From the NCBI GenBank assembly GCA_019347675.1, contig JAHWKW010000009.1:1-64000 (forward strand): a DNA stretch of 64,000 bases. The letters are read 5' to 3'. Under the pieces are notes generated by a model. It was not told where the DNA came from. It searched no databases and saw only the letters and a program-made list of their open reading frames with translations. This DNA comes from Actinomycetota bacterium (GTDB lineage Bacteria > Actinomycetota > Nitriliruptoria > Nitriliruptorales > JAHWKO01). Below are positions 42,241 through 53,005 of this stretch, piece after piece (positions within the stretch are counted from its first letter, which is position 1; every line of letters begins with the position of its first letter). Both the position numbers and the translations under genes were made by a program.

Positions 42241-42313
42241 GGGCCCGTAGCTCAGTTGGAAGAGCGCTGCCATGGCATGGCAGAGGTCGTCGGTTCGATC
42301 CCGATCGGGTCCA
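42241..42313 (+). tRNA. tRNA-Ala (anticodon GGC)
   Basis: GGGCCCG (42241-42247) pairs with CGGGTCC (42306-42312), including the G3:U70 wobble pair that identifies alanine tRNAs, with discriminator A. The anticodon stem CTGCC/GGCAG closes ATGGCAT, giving anticodon GGC. T loop TTCGATC. It is divergent from leuS. The 296 bp from here to katG hold no convincing gene. Confidence 0.95.
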
Positions 42314-42570
42314 CCCCGCGCCGTAGAGCCCCATCGGCGTCAGTCCAGGCTCGGCCGTCGCTGCTCTGGGCAAGGCACGTTGCGAAGAGCGTGCCGGTTC
42401 TTGCCGTAGCGCCGCACCGTGCCGCCGCCGAGCCACACCCGCTCGATCGCGAGCGTCTTCGCGTGGTTTGGTCGGCCGTCATGCCGCTGGGCTCGGCACG
42501 GTCCGCCCGAGCAGGCGGGGGATCGTGCACGGTCGCCCCGCGACGGACCGACCCCCGGACGTACGACACG

Positions 42571-42592
42571 CGGGAGGTCGATCGACCTCCCG
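42571..42592. terminator. Perfect 22-bp palindrome after katG
   Basis: CGGGAGGTCGATCGACCTCCCG is fully self-complementary over 22 bp and begins 18 bp beyond the katG stop in the direction of transcription. It probably acts as a transcription stop or mRNA-stabilising hairpin. A U-run is lacking. Confidence 0.5.
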
Positions 42593-42609
42593 GGCGTCGG
42601 ACCGTTGGA

Positions 42610-44904
<2,295 letters not shown>

Positions 44905-44911
44905 CTAGAAG

Positions 44912-44938
44912 AGTTCAAAACTTGGAGCAAACCGCTCC
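44912..44938. promoter_or_regulatory. Candidate FurA operator between katG and furA
   Basis: In the 184-bp divergent gap there is an AT-rich dyad AGTT-CAA-AACT (44912-44922). It is followed directly by GGAGC-N5-GCTCC (44924-44938). The AT-rich dyad is the kind of site bound by Fur-family repressors and lies where it would control furA (rightward) and possibly katG. This is inferred from position and symmetry only. Confidence 0.4.
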
Positions 44939-44977
44939 TTGGTATTCTCCGCACGGCGCACAGGAGGCAACGAGCAG

Positions 44978-45388
44978 GTGACACCGCTGATCGACCGTCT
45001 GCGCCACCGTGGGTGGCGGATGACGGCGCAGCGACGCGTCATCGCAGAGGCGATGGCGGGCGAGCACGTGCACCTGGCCGCCGACGAGGTGCTCGAACGT
45101 GCCCGCGAGGCCCTGCCCGAGGTCAGCTTGGCCACCGTCTACAACACCCTCAACGAACTGGTCAGCATCGGCGAGCTGCTCGAGATCACTCACGCAGACG
45201 GCCGCAAGCGCTACGACCCCAACGTCACCGAGCGCCATCACCACCTCGTGTGCGTGGCATGCGGGCGGATGCTCGACGTCCAGGCCGACGCCCCGAACCT
45301 GCCAGCCGACCAGGAACACGGGTTCGAGGTCCTCGGTGTCGAGGTCACCTTCCGTGCGCGCTGCCCGGAGTGCACCAGCGCCGCCTGA
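44978..45388 (+). CDS. furA: Fur-family transcriptional regulator (FurA/PerR-like)
   Basis: This 136-residue metal-dependent repressor has an N-terminal winged helix (RHRGWRMTAQRRVIAEAM, SLATVYNTLNELV). The metal and zinc sites are ERHHHLVCVACG and a closing CPEC. Position beside katG suggests a peroxide-sensing FurA that derepresses katG under oxidative stress. The GTG at 44978 is chosen with AGGAGG 10 bases upstream. The frame is open 13 codons earlier, but without a better site. A short UUCG-type hairpin follows the gene. Confidence 0.9.
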   Translation: MTPLIDRLRHRGWRMTAQRRVIAEAMAGEHVHLAADEVLERAREALPEVSLATVYNTLNELVSIGELLEITHADGRKRYDPNVTERHHHLVCVACGRMLDVQADAPNLPADQEHGFEVLGVEVTFRARCPECTSAA

Positions 45389-45456
45389 GCGGGGCCGCGC
45401 TGGAGACCGAGACGAGCGCCGACCGCGCTGCCACGCGGACACGGTCCTGGCCGGAG

Positions 45457-45473
45457 CGCTCCTTCGTGGAGCG
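45457..45473 (+). terminator. Short UUCG hairpin after furA
   Basis: CGCTCC (45457-45462) and GGAGCG (45468-45473) enclose TTCGT, a stable UUCG-type loop, 69 bp after the furA stop. It lacks a U-run, so it is only a possible terminator. Confidence 0.35.
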
Positions 45474-45952
45474 ATCACGGTTGGCGTGACGGCGGCGTCA
45501 AGCGACCTAAGGACCCCACAGGCCTGAGGAGCGGTTCGGGAGGACAGAGCCCCACGCAGAACCACTGCGATTCGGCTTCGGAGTCGCTCATGGGGTTTCC
45601 CGCAAGCCGCATGGCCTACCCGAGGGGAACGCACCGTTCAACGCCGACCCCGGACGGGCGCGGTCTGGTTCATTGCTGCACAGGCTGCGGCGAGCGACTC
45701 CGTCGGTTCGCACTCTTGAAGCGGTGGTCTATTCGAGGTCGTTGTCGAGCGAGAAGATGAACGCATCAGCGTCACGACGCCGGCTAGGGGTCCGGCGTGT
45801 TCCCGGAGTGAACCGGCCGTGCCACCCCGCGAGCGCAGAGCGGGCCGCAGGCGTTCCGCGAGTCTGGTTGTGGTCCGTGGACGCCCGCGGTTGGATCGTG
45901 ACGGTCTGGTCGATGAAAAACACTGGTCCCGGTGAGCTCGATGAACACCACT

Positions 45953-45978
45953 CCCATCGGGGTCACATGCCCGATGGG
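45953..45978. terminator. Nine-base-pair hairpin in the gene-poor stretch
   Basis: CCCATCGGG (45953-45961) and CCCGATGGG (45970-45978) pair perfectly around an 8-nt loop. The flanking + strand continues GACTTTGG, a short T-run. It may be the terminator of a decayed gene or of rightward transcription from furA. Confidence 0.4.
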
Positions 45979-46161
45979 GACTTTGGAACCGTGACTGCCG
46001 CCGCCCAGACCAGCAGCGCTTCGCTGCCGGGGATGCCAGCGACCACGTCGACGAGGTTTCGGGCTTGGCGTTGCATCCGCCGCGACTCGGGTGCCAGGAA
46101 CTGAGCCGCCTCGGCCCAGCCGCTGCCGTGCGGGCGACCTCGGTCGCGTAGGCTCGCGGTC

Positions 46162-46611
46162 ATGTCCGACCTGCGTGCCGTCCAGCCGCTCGTCGATCAG
46201 GAGACGGGTCTGGCAGTCGTATCGACCACCCGCGCCAACGGCACGATCCAGGCCACCGTCGTCAACGCCGGCATCCTCGCGCATCCGATCTCGGCCGAGC
46301 AGGTCGTGGGGTTCGTCACCCGCGGGGGGACCCGGAAGCACCACCATCTGCGGGCCCGGTCGTTCTGCACGGTCACGTTCCGGCGCGGGTGGCGATGGGC
46401 CACGGTCGAAGGAGACGCGGAACTGATCGGACCCGACGATCCCGCCGACGACGTCGACCCCGACCGGTTGCGCCTGCTGCTGCGTGACATCTTCCGTGCT
46501 GCCGGTGGCACGCACGACGACTGGCAGGAGTACGACCGGGTGATGGCTGCAGAGCGTCGCCTGGCGGTCCTGGTCAGCCCGCGGCGCGTGTACTCCTCCC
46601 ACGGCGGATAG
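46162..46611 (+). CDS. PPOX-class (probably F420-dependent) oxidoreductase
   Basis: This 149-residue split-barrel protein is of the pyridoxamine-phosphate-oxidase superfamily, in the small F420/flavin-binding group common in actinobacteria. The start 'TGLAVVSTTRANGTIQATVV' is the family opening strand pair. FVTRGGTRKHHHLRARSFCT and 'RWATVEGDAELIGPDD' give the cofactor-binding strands. It probably reduces or oxidises a small cytosolic substrate, unspecified. Its stop TAG shares a base with a GTG of the next open frame, so co-transcription with the membrane protein is likely. Confidence 0.8.
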   Translation: MSDLRAVQPLVDQETGLAVVSTTRANGTIQATVVNAGILAHPISAEQVVGFVTRGGTRKHHHLRARSFCTVTFRRGWRWATVEGDAELIGPDDPADDVDPDRLRLLLRDIFRAAGGTHDDWQEYDRVMAAERRLAVLVSPRRVYSSHGG

Positions 46612-46802
46612 TGCACCCAGGGCTGGATCCGACCAACGCCCCGGTCGATCGACGGCGGCCGGTGGCCGTGGTGCGCTCGCCGGACGCAGCCGCCAGCGGC
46701 CAGGCTGTCGTCGTGGATCGCGCAACAGCAAGCCTGGCCGGTCGCGATCGACGGCGCGGGTCTGGCGGCTGGCTACCGTGGTGGCGTGGAGCGGGGGCCA
46801 GG

Positions 46803-47387
46803 GTGGCTGACGGGGCGGCTGCGGAGGATCCGGGCTGGCGTCAGGCGGTACGCCACTTGGTGCCGTTGATGCTGATGCCGGTTGTCGTCACGAAGAAGTC
46901 GTCGTCGGACGAGCCACGGATCCTTGTGCTGCGGGCCATTTTCCTCGCCTTCGTCGCAGCGCTGTTCGGGTTCCTCATGGTCCTGTTGGTGATGTTCCCA
47001 CTGACCTCGACCGGGCCGGTCGATGCGGTGGTGTACGCGCTGGTCGCGGTCGGACCACTGACCCTCACGGCGATCCCGTGGGCGCGTCGCCGGCTGTTGG
47101 ACTTCTGTGGAACGCCATCGGAGCTCGCCGGGGCCGACGCGACGAGCGTGTTCCTCAGCATCGCCTATGTTGAGTCCGCCGCCCTGTTCGCATTCGTCGC
47201 GACGTTCCTCGCGGAGGCGCTGTGGCCCTACCTGGTGGGCATGCTGGTTGCCCTCGCCGGTTTCGCTGCGCTCGCACCAACGAGCGGGCGCATCAGACGT
47301 CTGGATGAGCGCTTGTCGACGCGAGGCTGCCACCATTCGTTGCGGGTCGGCCTGTTCGTCCCCAGCGACGAAGACGAGACCGGCTGA
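46803..47387 (+). CDS. Four-helix integral membrane protein of unknown function
   Basis: This encodes about 194 residues, with hydrophobic segments near residues 43-70, 75-95, 120-142 and 147-167. The first is LVLRAIFLAFVAALFGFLMV. The frame is open back to a GTG at 46611, but the added residues are Arg/Ala-rich without features. I chose the GTG at 46803, just before the MLMPVVV segment, with low certainty. No family recognised. It follows the PPOX gene and is probably in the same unit. Confidence 0.55.
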   Translation: MADGAAAEDPGWRQAVRHLVPLMLMPVVVTKKSSSDEPRILVLRAIFLAFVAALFGFLMVLLVMFPLTSTGPVDAVVYALVAVGPLTLTAIPWARRRLLDFCGTPSELAGADATSVFLSIAYVESAALFAFVATFLAEALWPYLVGMLVALAGFAALAPTSGRIRRLDERLSTRGCHHSLRVGLFVPSDEDETG

Positions 47388-47441
47388 GACAACGGCGTGT
47401 ATGGGTGTGCTCGCAGTCGCCAGATCCGGCGTTCACGCGAG

Positions 47442-48134
47442 TCAGCTGGCCGTGCGTGCTGCGGGATCGCGTAGGAGCGCGGCGGTCCCCGTCTTCGGGA
47501 AGTCGCGGAGCGACCGCTTGAGCTCCGCGAACCCGTCCCAGTGGGCCAGCGTCTCGATCGCTTCCCACAGCTCGGCGGCCTCGTCTCCGGTTGGGGGCTC
47601 GCTGATCACCGGCCCGAAGAACGCCGGCCCGTCGGGTGGGTCGAACGACAGGATCGGCGTGCCCACGTCGCCGCCGGCGCGGTCGAGTGCTTCGTCGCGT
47701 TCCGCCCGCAGCAGGGAGTCCCAGCGGTCGTCGTCGGCCGCATCGGCGTAGGCGGGCGGGAGCCCGACGCTGGCGAGGATCGCACCCACGTCCGGGCCGT
47801 GGGCGACGTCTTCGAGGACGTCTTCGAACTGGGGACCGGCCGGTTCAGACTCCCACACCGCTTCGCCCATCGCTCGGTACAGCTCGCCGATCACGCCGGG
47901 GCCTTCGTCCTCGCGGACGGCGGCGCACACCCGCAGCATCTCCAGGCCGCGTTGGTGGACGTCGGGGTACTGCGGCGGCTTGTCCTCGTAGCCGTCCTCG
48001 TTGAGCAGCCTCAACGAGATGAACCGCCACTCGACCTGCAACGGTCGCAAGCGCTGCACTTCCCGCACCCAGCGTGATGTGGCCCAGCAGAAGGGACAAA
48101 CCGGGTCGAAGAAGAACTCCAGGTCGGCGGTCAT
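47442..48134 (-). CDS. DsbA-family (thioredoxin-fold) protein with CPFC motif
   Basis: This 230-residue cytoplasmic protein opens LEFFFDPVCPFCWATSRW, a thioredoxin-fold active site CPFC at residues 13-16. It then has the long helical insertion of the DsbA/FrnE group. No signal peptide, so it acts inside the cell. Actinobacterial relatives include mycothiol-dependent reductases and 2-hydroxychromene-carboxylate isomerase-like proteins. The substrate here is unknown. The start is the ATG at 48132-48134. It stands alone, facing the membrane-protein gene tail to tail. Confidence 0.82.
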   Translation of the reverse strand: MTADLEFFFDPVCPFCWATSRWVREVQRLRPLQVEWRFISLRLLNEDGYEDKPPQYPDVHQRGLEMLRVCAAVREDEGPGVIGELYRAMGEAVWESEPAGPQFEDVLEDVAHGPDVGAILASVGLPPAYADAADDDRWDSLLRAERDEALDRAGGDVGTPILSFDPPDGPAFFGPVISEPPTGDEAAELWEAIETLAHWDGFAELKRSLRDFPKTGTAALLRDPAARTAS

Positions 48135-48245
48135 CGGCGCTCCTGTCCGTGGTCTGCGTCCAGGGTGCCCCACCGACGGGTTGACGTCGCCACTGCTTCC
48201 CGCCCACGGGAACAACCTGCGACACCGACGATCGGGGAGCCAGGG

Positions 48246-48632
48246 TCATGGGGTCAGCCCTTCGACCGCTGAGTGGGTGGCGATCGCCTCGTCAGCGATC
48301 ACGAACGCGACCGCCACCCCGCCATCGTGCGCGAACGACAAGGTGGCCGGCGCTGGCGCCCCGGCAACCCACAGTGCGGGGACGCCGTGGGGGCCGTTGC
48401 GGACCTCGATGTCCCGCCAGGACAGGCGCACGCCGAGAGCCTTGCGCGCGGCCTCCTTGGCCGCCCACCGCCCCGCGAGTCGCGCCGCGCCGGCGGGCGA
48501 GGTCAGGTCCACTCCGTCGCGGGTGCACTCTTCGAGCTCCCCATGGGTGTAGACGCGTGTGACGAACCGGGGACAGCGGGCGACGACCGTGGCGATGCGG
48601 TCGATCTCGACGACGTCCACACCCGGCCTCAC
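48246..48632 (-). CDS. acpS: Holo-ACP synthase
   Basis: This 128-residue 4'-phosphopantetheinyl transferase activates acyl carrier protein. Conserved Mg/CoA blocks are GVDVVEIDRIA and RWAAKEAARKALG, with the closing LSFAHDGGVAVAFVIA. The GTG at 48630-48632 has AGGAGGAG close upstream and puts the family start (PGVDVVEI) at the amino end. An upstream GTG would add 14 residues. It follows a ketosynthase-like gene, 69 bp away on the same strand, which suggests a shared role in acyl-chain metabolism. Confidence 0.9.
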   Translation of the reverse strand: MRPGVDVVEIDRIATVVARCPRFVTRVYTHGELEECTRDGVDLTSPAGAARLAGRWAAKEAARKALGVRLSWRDIEVRNGPHGVPALWVAGAPAPATLSFAHDGGVAVAFVIADEAIATHSAVEGLTP

Positions 48633-48701
48633 CGGCTCCTCCTGCTCGTACGAGGCGACGCTAACAGCGTTCACCCGGCCGGCAGGGTGGGAACCACATC
48701 G

Positions 48702-49952
48702 TCACGGCGACACGAACAGCAGCGCGACGTTCTGGCCGCCGAACCCGAACGAGTTCGTGAGTGCCACACGGACAGGTCCGTGGCGGGGCGTCCCCTTGAC
48801 CACGTCGAGGTCGATCTCGGCGTCGACCTGCTCGAGGTTCGCCGTGGGCGGGACGACGCCATCGCGGATGGCGAGCACCGCGAACGCCGCCTCCACGGCG
48901 CCCGCGGCCCCCAGGAGATGGCCGGTGACACCCTTGGTCGAGGTGACCGCAGCCCCGCCGCCCCCGTCGCCGAGGACCGTGCGGATCGCTGCCGCCTCGA
49001 CACGGTCGTTGAGCGGCGTGGATGTGCCATGCGCGTTGACGAGGTCGACCTCGCTGGGCGCCACACCGGCGTCGTGCAGCGCCCGCCGCATCGCCAGGAC
49101 GGCCCCGGCGCCGTCGTCGGGCGGTGCTGTGGCGTGGTGGGCGTCGGCAGAGGCGCCCGCCCCGGCCAGGACGGCCAGCGGCGTCCCGCCGCGTGCAGCG
49201 ACGTCCTCGAGCCGCTCCAGTAAGAGGATCCCGGCGCCCTCGCCGATCACGAAACCATCGCGATCGGCGTCGAACGGCCGCGACGCGGTGGCGTCGCAGC
49301 GGCTGGACAGGGCACCCATCTCCCCGAACGCCGCGACGCAGCAGGGTGTGATGGCCACGTCGGTTCCCCCGGCCAGCACCACGTCGACCGCCCCGGCACG
49401 CAGCAGTTGGCGCGCGACGTACACGGCGCTGGCTCCAGAGGCGAACGAGGTGTTGACGGTGATCGCCGGGCCGCTCAGTCCGAGAGCGGCTGCCAGCCTG
49501 CTCGCCGGCGATCGGGACACGATCCCGGCCACGTGCGGGTCGACGTCGCCGTCCTCGACGAGCCGCCGGTGCTGGCGTTCGCGGTCCGCAATGTCGGCGA
49601 AACAGCTGCCGAGGACGACCGCGGTGCGGTCACGGGCGTTGTCCAGCGCGCCGTCGAGACCGGCCACGGCCTCACGCGCGGCCATCAACGCCAGCCTGGC
49701 GGCCCGGTGTGGAGGCTCGGGTCCCGCGGCCTCGACGTCGCCGTCGCGGTCCTGATCGAGGTCCGGGTCGCGGACGCGGCACGTGACGATCATGGGGATC
49801 CCCGCGGCGTCGGCGAGGTCCGGGTCGGGCTCCGCGGTTGGCGTGCCGGCGAGGACAGCTTCCCACGATGCCTGGGTTCCGCGTCCAGCGGGTGTGACCA
49901 ACCCCAGGCCCGTCACGGCCTGCGACGTGCTGGTCGCGCCGGGCGGGGTCAC
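48702..49952 (-). CDS. Ketosynthase-like protein lacking the active-site cysteine
   Basis: This encodes 416 residues with the full thiolase-fold architecture of FabF-type 3-oxoacyl-ACP synthases. The two catalytic histidines (VNAHGTSTP, His about 308; KGVTGHLLGAAG, His about 345) and the Lys (about 340) are in place. Where FabF has TACASG with the nucleophilic Cys, this protein reads NTSFASG, so Phe (about 170, codon TTC) replaces Cys. It cannot form the acyl-thioester. It may be a decarboxylating or chain-length partner like KS-beta/KSQ types, or may bind acyl-ACP only. Start chosen at the GTG 49950-49952. The frame is open further upstream. It is upstream of acpS. Confidence 0.75.
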   Translation of the reverse strand: MTPPGATSTSQAVTGLGLVTPAGRGTQASWEAVLAGTPTAEPDPDLADAAGIPMIVTCRVRDPDLDQDRDGDVEAAGPEPPHRAARLALMAAREAVAGLDGALDNARDRTAVVLGSCFADIADRERQHRRLVEDGDVDPHVAGIVSRSPASRLAAALGLSGPAITVNTSFASGASAVYVARQLLRAGAVDVVLAGGTDVAITPCCVAAFGEMGALSSRCDATASRPFDADRDGFVIGEGAGILLLERLEDVAARGGTPLAVLAGAGASADAHHATAPPDDGAGAVLAMRRALHDAGVAPSEVDLVNAHGTSTPLNDRVEAAAIRTVLGDGGGGAAVTSTKGVTGHLLGAAGAVEAAFAVLAIRDGVVPPTANLEQVDAEIDLDVVKGTPRHGPVRVALTNSFGFGGQNVALLFVSP

Positions 49953-50143
49953 GGCGGGCAGGTCCCCAAGGGCATGCAGCACTGCGCCGTGGACGCTGAC
50001 ACGTCGCCTCCTCGCGCAGACGTCGCGACAGACTGTACGGCGCAGCCAGCGCGGCTCACCCGCACGTGCGACCATCGGGGTCGCGTCGGGTTGGCCGGGG
50101 ACGCTCCCGTTGATCTCGCCGCCCCGCTCGTAAGGTGCAGCGG

Positions 50144-51124
50144 ATGCCGACGATCACGGAGAGGCTCGAGCACCGCCTGCCGGTCGGGTTGCGTCCGGTG
50201 TGGCGCCTGGCCGTCCGCACCGCGGGTGAGACCGTCGACGACCGGGTGACCGGCTTGGCGGCCGAGGCGGCGTTCTTCGCCCTCCTGTCGTTCGTGCCGC
50301 TGCTGCTGGCCCTACTCGGTGCGGTGGGGTGGGTGCTCGAACTGCTCGGCACCGAGACGACGGCCGAGATCAACCGGTTGGTCTACGGTTTGCCGCGGAC
50401 GTTCCTGTCCGACCGCACGTTCGATGCCTACCGCCAGATCGCCAACGAGATCCTGGGGGGCGGGCGCGGCAGCGTCGTCTCGGTGGGCTTCCTGGTCGCG
50501 CTGTGGGGCGGCTCGCGGGCGGTGAACGCCTTCCTGGAAGCGATCAACATCGCCTACGACCTGGAGCGCCCGCGCTCGGCGTGGCGACGCCGCCTCCTCG
50601 CGCTGAGCATCACCGTGGCCGGGGCCGTTCTGGGGGCGCTCGTCGTTCCGGCGCTGGTGCTCGGACCCCGGCTGTTGCGGTGGCTGATCCCCGGCCCAGT
50701 GGTGGTCGTCGTCCCGGGGTGGGTGGCGACCGTCGGCTTCTACCTCGCGCTGGCGGTGGTGACCGTGGCGCTGATCGCGACCTTCTACCACATCGCCGTC
50801 CCGTGGCGCACTCCCTGGCTGCGTGACCTCCCCGGCGCAGTGGTGGGGATGGTGCTGTGGCTGCTGGGGGCCGGGGCCCTGCGGACCTACATCGCCTTCT
50901 CGTTCGGCGGCGACAACCTCTACAGCTCCTTCGCCGCGCCGCTGGCCGTGATGCTGTGGCTGTTCGTCACCGCGTTCGCGGTCCTCCTCGGGGCGGAGTT
51001 GAACGCGGAGATCGAGAAGATGTGGCCGCACGCCGGAACGCCAGACGAGTTCCGCGACGACAGCGGCGACCCGGCGGATGACAGCGGCCCTTCACAGGCG
51101 ATGCCGCAACGACTCCGTCGTTGA
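50144..51124 (+). CDS. YihY/BrkB family membrane protein
   Basis: This encodes 326 residues with six membrane helices. Family signatures are 'LAAEAAFFALLSFVPLLLAL' near the start, LWGGSRAVNAFLEAINIAYD in the middle and FAAPLAVMLWLFVTAFAVLLGAELNAEIE near the end. The family is widespread (once mislabelled RNase BN) and its transported substrate is not settled. The ATG at 50144 is preferred over a GTG at 50135, since AAGG lies 8 bases before the ATG. A hydrophilic acidic tail ends the protein. Divergent from the ketosynthase-like gene. Confidence 0.85.
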   Translation: MPTITERLEHRLPVGLRPVWRLAVRTAGETVDDRVTGLAAEAAFFALLSFVPLLLALLGAVGWVLELLGTETTAEINRLVYGLPRTFLSDRTFDAYRQIANEILGGGRGSVVSVGFLVALWGGSRAVNAFLEAINIAYDLERPRSAWRRRLLALSITVAGAVLGALVVPALVLGPRLLRWLIPGPVVVVVPGWVATVGFYLALAVVTVALIATFYHIAVPWRTPWLRDLPGAVVGMVLWLLGAGALRTYIAFSFGGDNLYSSFAAPLAVMLWLFVTAFAVLLGAELNAEIEKMWPHAGTPDEFRDDSGDPADDSGPSQAMPQRLRR

Positions 51125-51167
51125 GGCCGACGCCAGCCAGCGGTTGCCGCGTGGCGGGGGAGGGCCG

Positions 51168-51575
51168 TTAGGGGCTCGAGCGCACGGCGTGAAGATGACC
51201 GGCCATCAGTGGCTCGCCGGTGAACGGGTCGAGGTGGGGGACGTCCGCCCACAGCCGTTCGAGGGCGTAGAACTCCCGTCGCTCCTGGTCGAACAGGTGG
51301 CACACCACGTCACCGAAGTCCAGCAGCACCCAGCCGGACTCGACCGGGCCCTCCCGGCGCAGGGGCCGGACGCCGTGGTCGCCCCGGAGCCGCTCCTCGA
51401 CGCCTTCGGCGACGGCTTTCAGTTGACGGTCCGTGCGGGCCGTCGCGATCACGAACACGTCCACGAGCGTGAGCAGGTCGGCGACGTCGAGCACCACCAG
51501 ATCCCCAGCCTGCTTGTCGTCCGCGGCGCGGCATGCACTGACCGCGGTCGCGATCGCTTCTGGCGTGGCGGGCAC
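51168..51575 (-). CDS. rsfS: Ribosomal silencing factor RsfS
   Basis: This 135-residue protein binds ribosomal protein uL14 and blocks subunit joining when nutrients are short. Family blocks are DLVVLDVADLLTLVDVFVIA, 'TARTDRQLKAVAEGVEE' and GWVLLDFGDVVCHLF with FYALERLW. GTG start at 51573-51575 has AGGAG close by. It ends the nadD-LCP-rsfS run, an order common in actinobacteria. Confidence 0.93.
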   Translation of the reverse strand: MPATPEAIATAVSACRAADDKQAGDLVVLDVADLLTLVDVFVIATARTDRQLKAVAEGVEERLRGDHGVRPLRREGPVESGWVLLDFGDVVCHLFDQERREFYALERLWADVPHLDPFTGEPLMAGHLHAVRSSP

Positions 51576-51682
51576 GGTCTCCTATCCGCTCGTGGTCGTC
51601 GGTCGACGAGGTGAAGGCAACCACACCGTTGTGCCGGGCGCACATCGGTCAGCTGTTCGGCGGGTCCCGTCCCCGCCGGGGG

Positions 51683-53005
51683 TCACCCGGACGCCCCCGT
51701 GAAATCGCGACCGACGACGATCGTGATGTCCACGACCGACTGCGGCGTGCGACTGACCTCGACGCGGCCGACGCCGAGCAGGTCGCGGATCTGATCGGCG
51801 AGCTGCAGCTGCTCGGGGCGGTCGTCGTACACGAGGATCCGGGTCTCGTCGTGGTCGAAACGGTCGGCGTTCTTGGTCAGCACGATGCGGAACCCGGCCG
51901 GGAGCAGCCGCTCAGCCACCTGCTGGCCGATGCCGGGCTCACCGTTGCCGTTGAGGATCTGCACGCGTCGGCCGCCGCTGCCGTGCGCGACCGGGATCGA
52001 GTCCGCGAACCGGTCGGCGACGAGCTGAGCGGCCCGTTCGCGGTCGATCCGCAGCGAACCCTCGCCGCCCGATCCGATCGGGGACACCGGGAGGGTGAAG
52101 ACGGCGAGTCGATCCGCGACGTGCGCGGTCGCCGCTGCCTGCAACAGCGACTGGAGCTCCTCGGCGGGAACGGTCGTGTCCAGCATCGGCGCCCCGTCGG
52201 CGAACACCGCCTCGAGGATCCCCGGTTGGGCCGCGAGTGCCTCGAGGAGCGCGTTCAGGACACGCCGCACCCTGGGCAGGCGATCCAGGTCGCTCCCGCC
52301 CTCGCTGTCGAAGGTCAACAGCTCCGCCAGCCTGGGCCCGTCGAGCGGCTGCGGTCCCGGCTCGAACCGCACCCGGCGTTCGCCGTCGGGCTCGGTGGCC
52401 ACCAGGCGTTCGGAGACCTCGACCGTCAAACGACCCGCCCGGCCGAACAGCGAGGCCCACCCCTGTTGGCTCACATCCACCACCCCGTCGAGGTCCAGGC
52501 CCAGGAGGTTCTCGACCGTGGAGCCCACCAACGCTCCCTGTCCGAAGGCGTACGCCCGCTCGACCCGGTCCAGACCGTGCCCGGGGATGTCCGCCACCGT
52601 CGCGGTGGGGACGAACAGCAGCGTCGACTCGTCAGTCCGCGGGTCGTGCGCGAGCACGAACGCCAGTGTGGCGCCACGGGTCGGATCGCGCTCGTCGAAC
52701 GTCACGAACAGGACCGCGCGTTGCCCGCCGGACGCCGCAGCGCCCTCGCCGCCGCTGGTCAGCCCGGATCGGCTGCGGTCGAGCGCCGGGATCAGCGTCG
52801 TGGCCCACACCGTGGCGGCCGCCAGGGCAGCGAGCGCGACGACGGCTGCACCCAGGCGGAGGATCCGCCGGCGTCGTTCGGCGCGGCGACGCCGTTGCCG
52901 CTCCCCGGCGCTGCGTCGCGGTCGGGGTGGACGCGACCGTCCCGGCGGGATGAGCCGGTCGAAGGTCAACCTGCGATCCGAGAGCTCGTCGAGCGTGTCG
53001 CTCAT
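51683..53005 (-). CDS. LCP (LytR-Cps2A-Psr) family protein with LytR_C domain
   Basis: This encodes 440 residues. A basic cytoplasmic start is followed by one helix (about 48-70, ILRLGAAVVALAALAAATVW). An extracellular LCP-like domain comes next (about 90-310, with GVVDVSQQGWASLFGRAG and 'LTFDSEGGSDLDRLPR', the Arg-rich core). A carboxyl LytR_C domain follows (VQILNGNGEPGIGQQVAERL). LCP proteins attach glycopolymers to peptidoglycan. Some LCP active-site arginines appear only partly conserved, so activity is less certain. Its ATG overlaps the nadD stop by four bases. Confidence 0.85.
   Translation of the reverse strand: MSDTLDELSDRRLTFDRLIPPGRSRPPRPRRSAGERQRRRRAERRRRILRLGAAVVALAALAAATVWATTLIPALDRSRSGLTSGGEGAAASGGQRAVLFVTFDERDPTRGATLAFVLAHDPRTDESTLLFVPTATVADIPGHGLDRVERAYAFGQGALVGSTVENLLGLDLDGVVDVSQQGWASLFGRAGRLTVEVSERLVATEPDGERRVRFEPGPQPLDGPRLAELLTFDSEGGSDLDRLPRVRRVLNALLEALAAQPGILEAVFADGAPMLDTTVPAEELQSLLQAAATAHVADRLAVFTLPVSPIGSGGEGSLRIDRERAAQLVADRFADSIPVAHGSGGRRVQILNGNGEPGIGQQVAERLLPAGFRIVLTKNADRFDHDETRILVYDDRPEQLQLADQIRDLLGVGRVEVSRTPQSVVDITIVVGRDFTGASG

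Larger units (their letters stand above)
45389..46161. other. 773-bp stretch without a convincing gene
   Basis: Open frames here (for example + 45673-46104 and minus 45729-45923) have no ribosome sites, no recognisable motifs and poor composition. Base composition is less GC-biased than around it. It holds two hairpins (45457-45473 and 45953-45978). The minus frame ending at 45963 (66 codons) could be a decayed gene, but I cannot identify it. Confidence 0.5.

Noticed and set aside
42314-42609. Minus-strand open frames between tRNA-Ala and katG, looked at as an integrase remnant beside a tRNA
   Set aside because: The readable string has no recombinase motif and no duplicated tRNA end was seen, so an attachment site is not supported.
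45673-46104. 143-codon + strand frame in the gene-poor stretch
   Set aside because: No ribosome site, no family likeness, and irregular Arg/Ser-rich composition typical of random frames.
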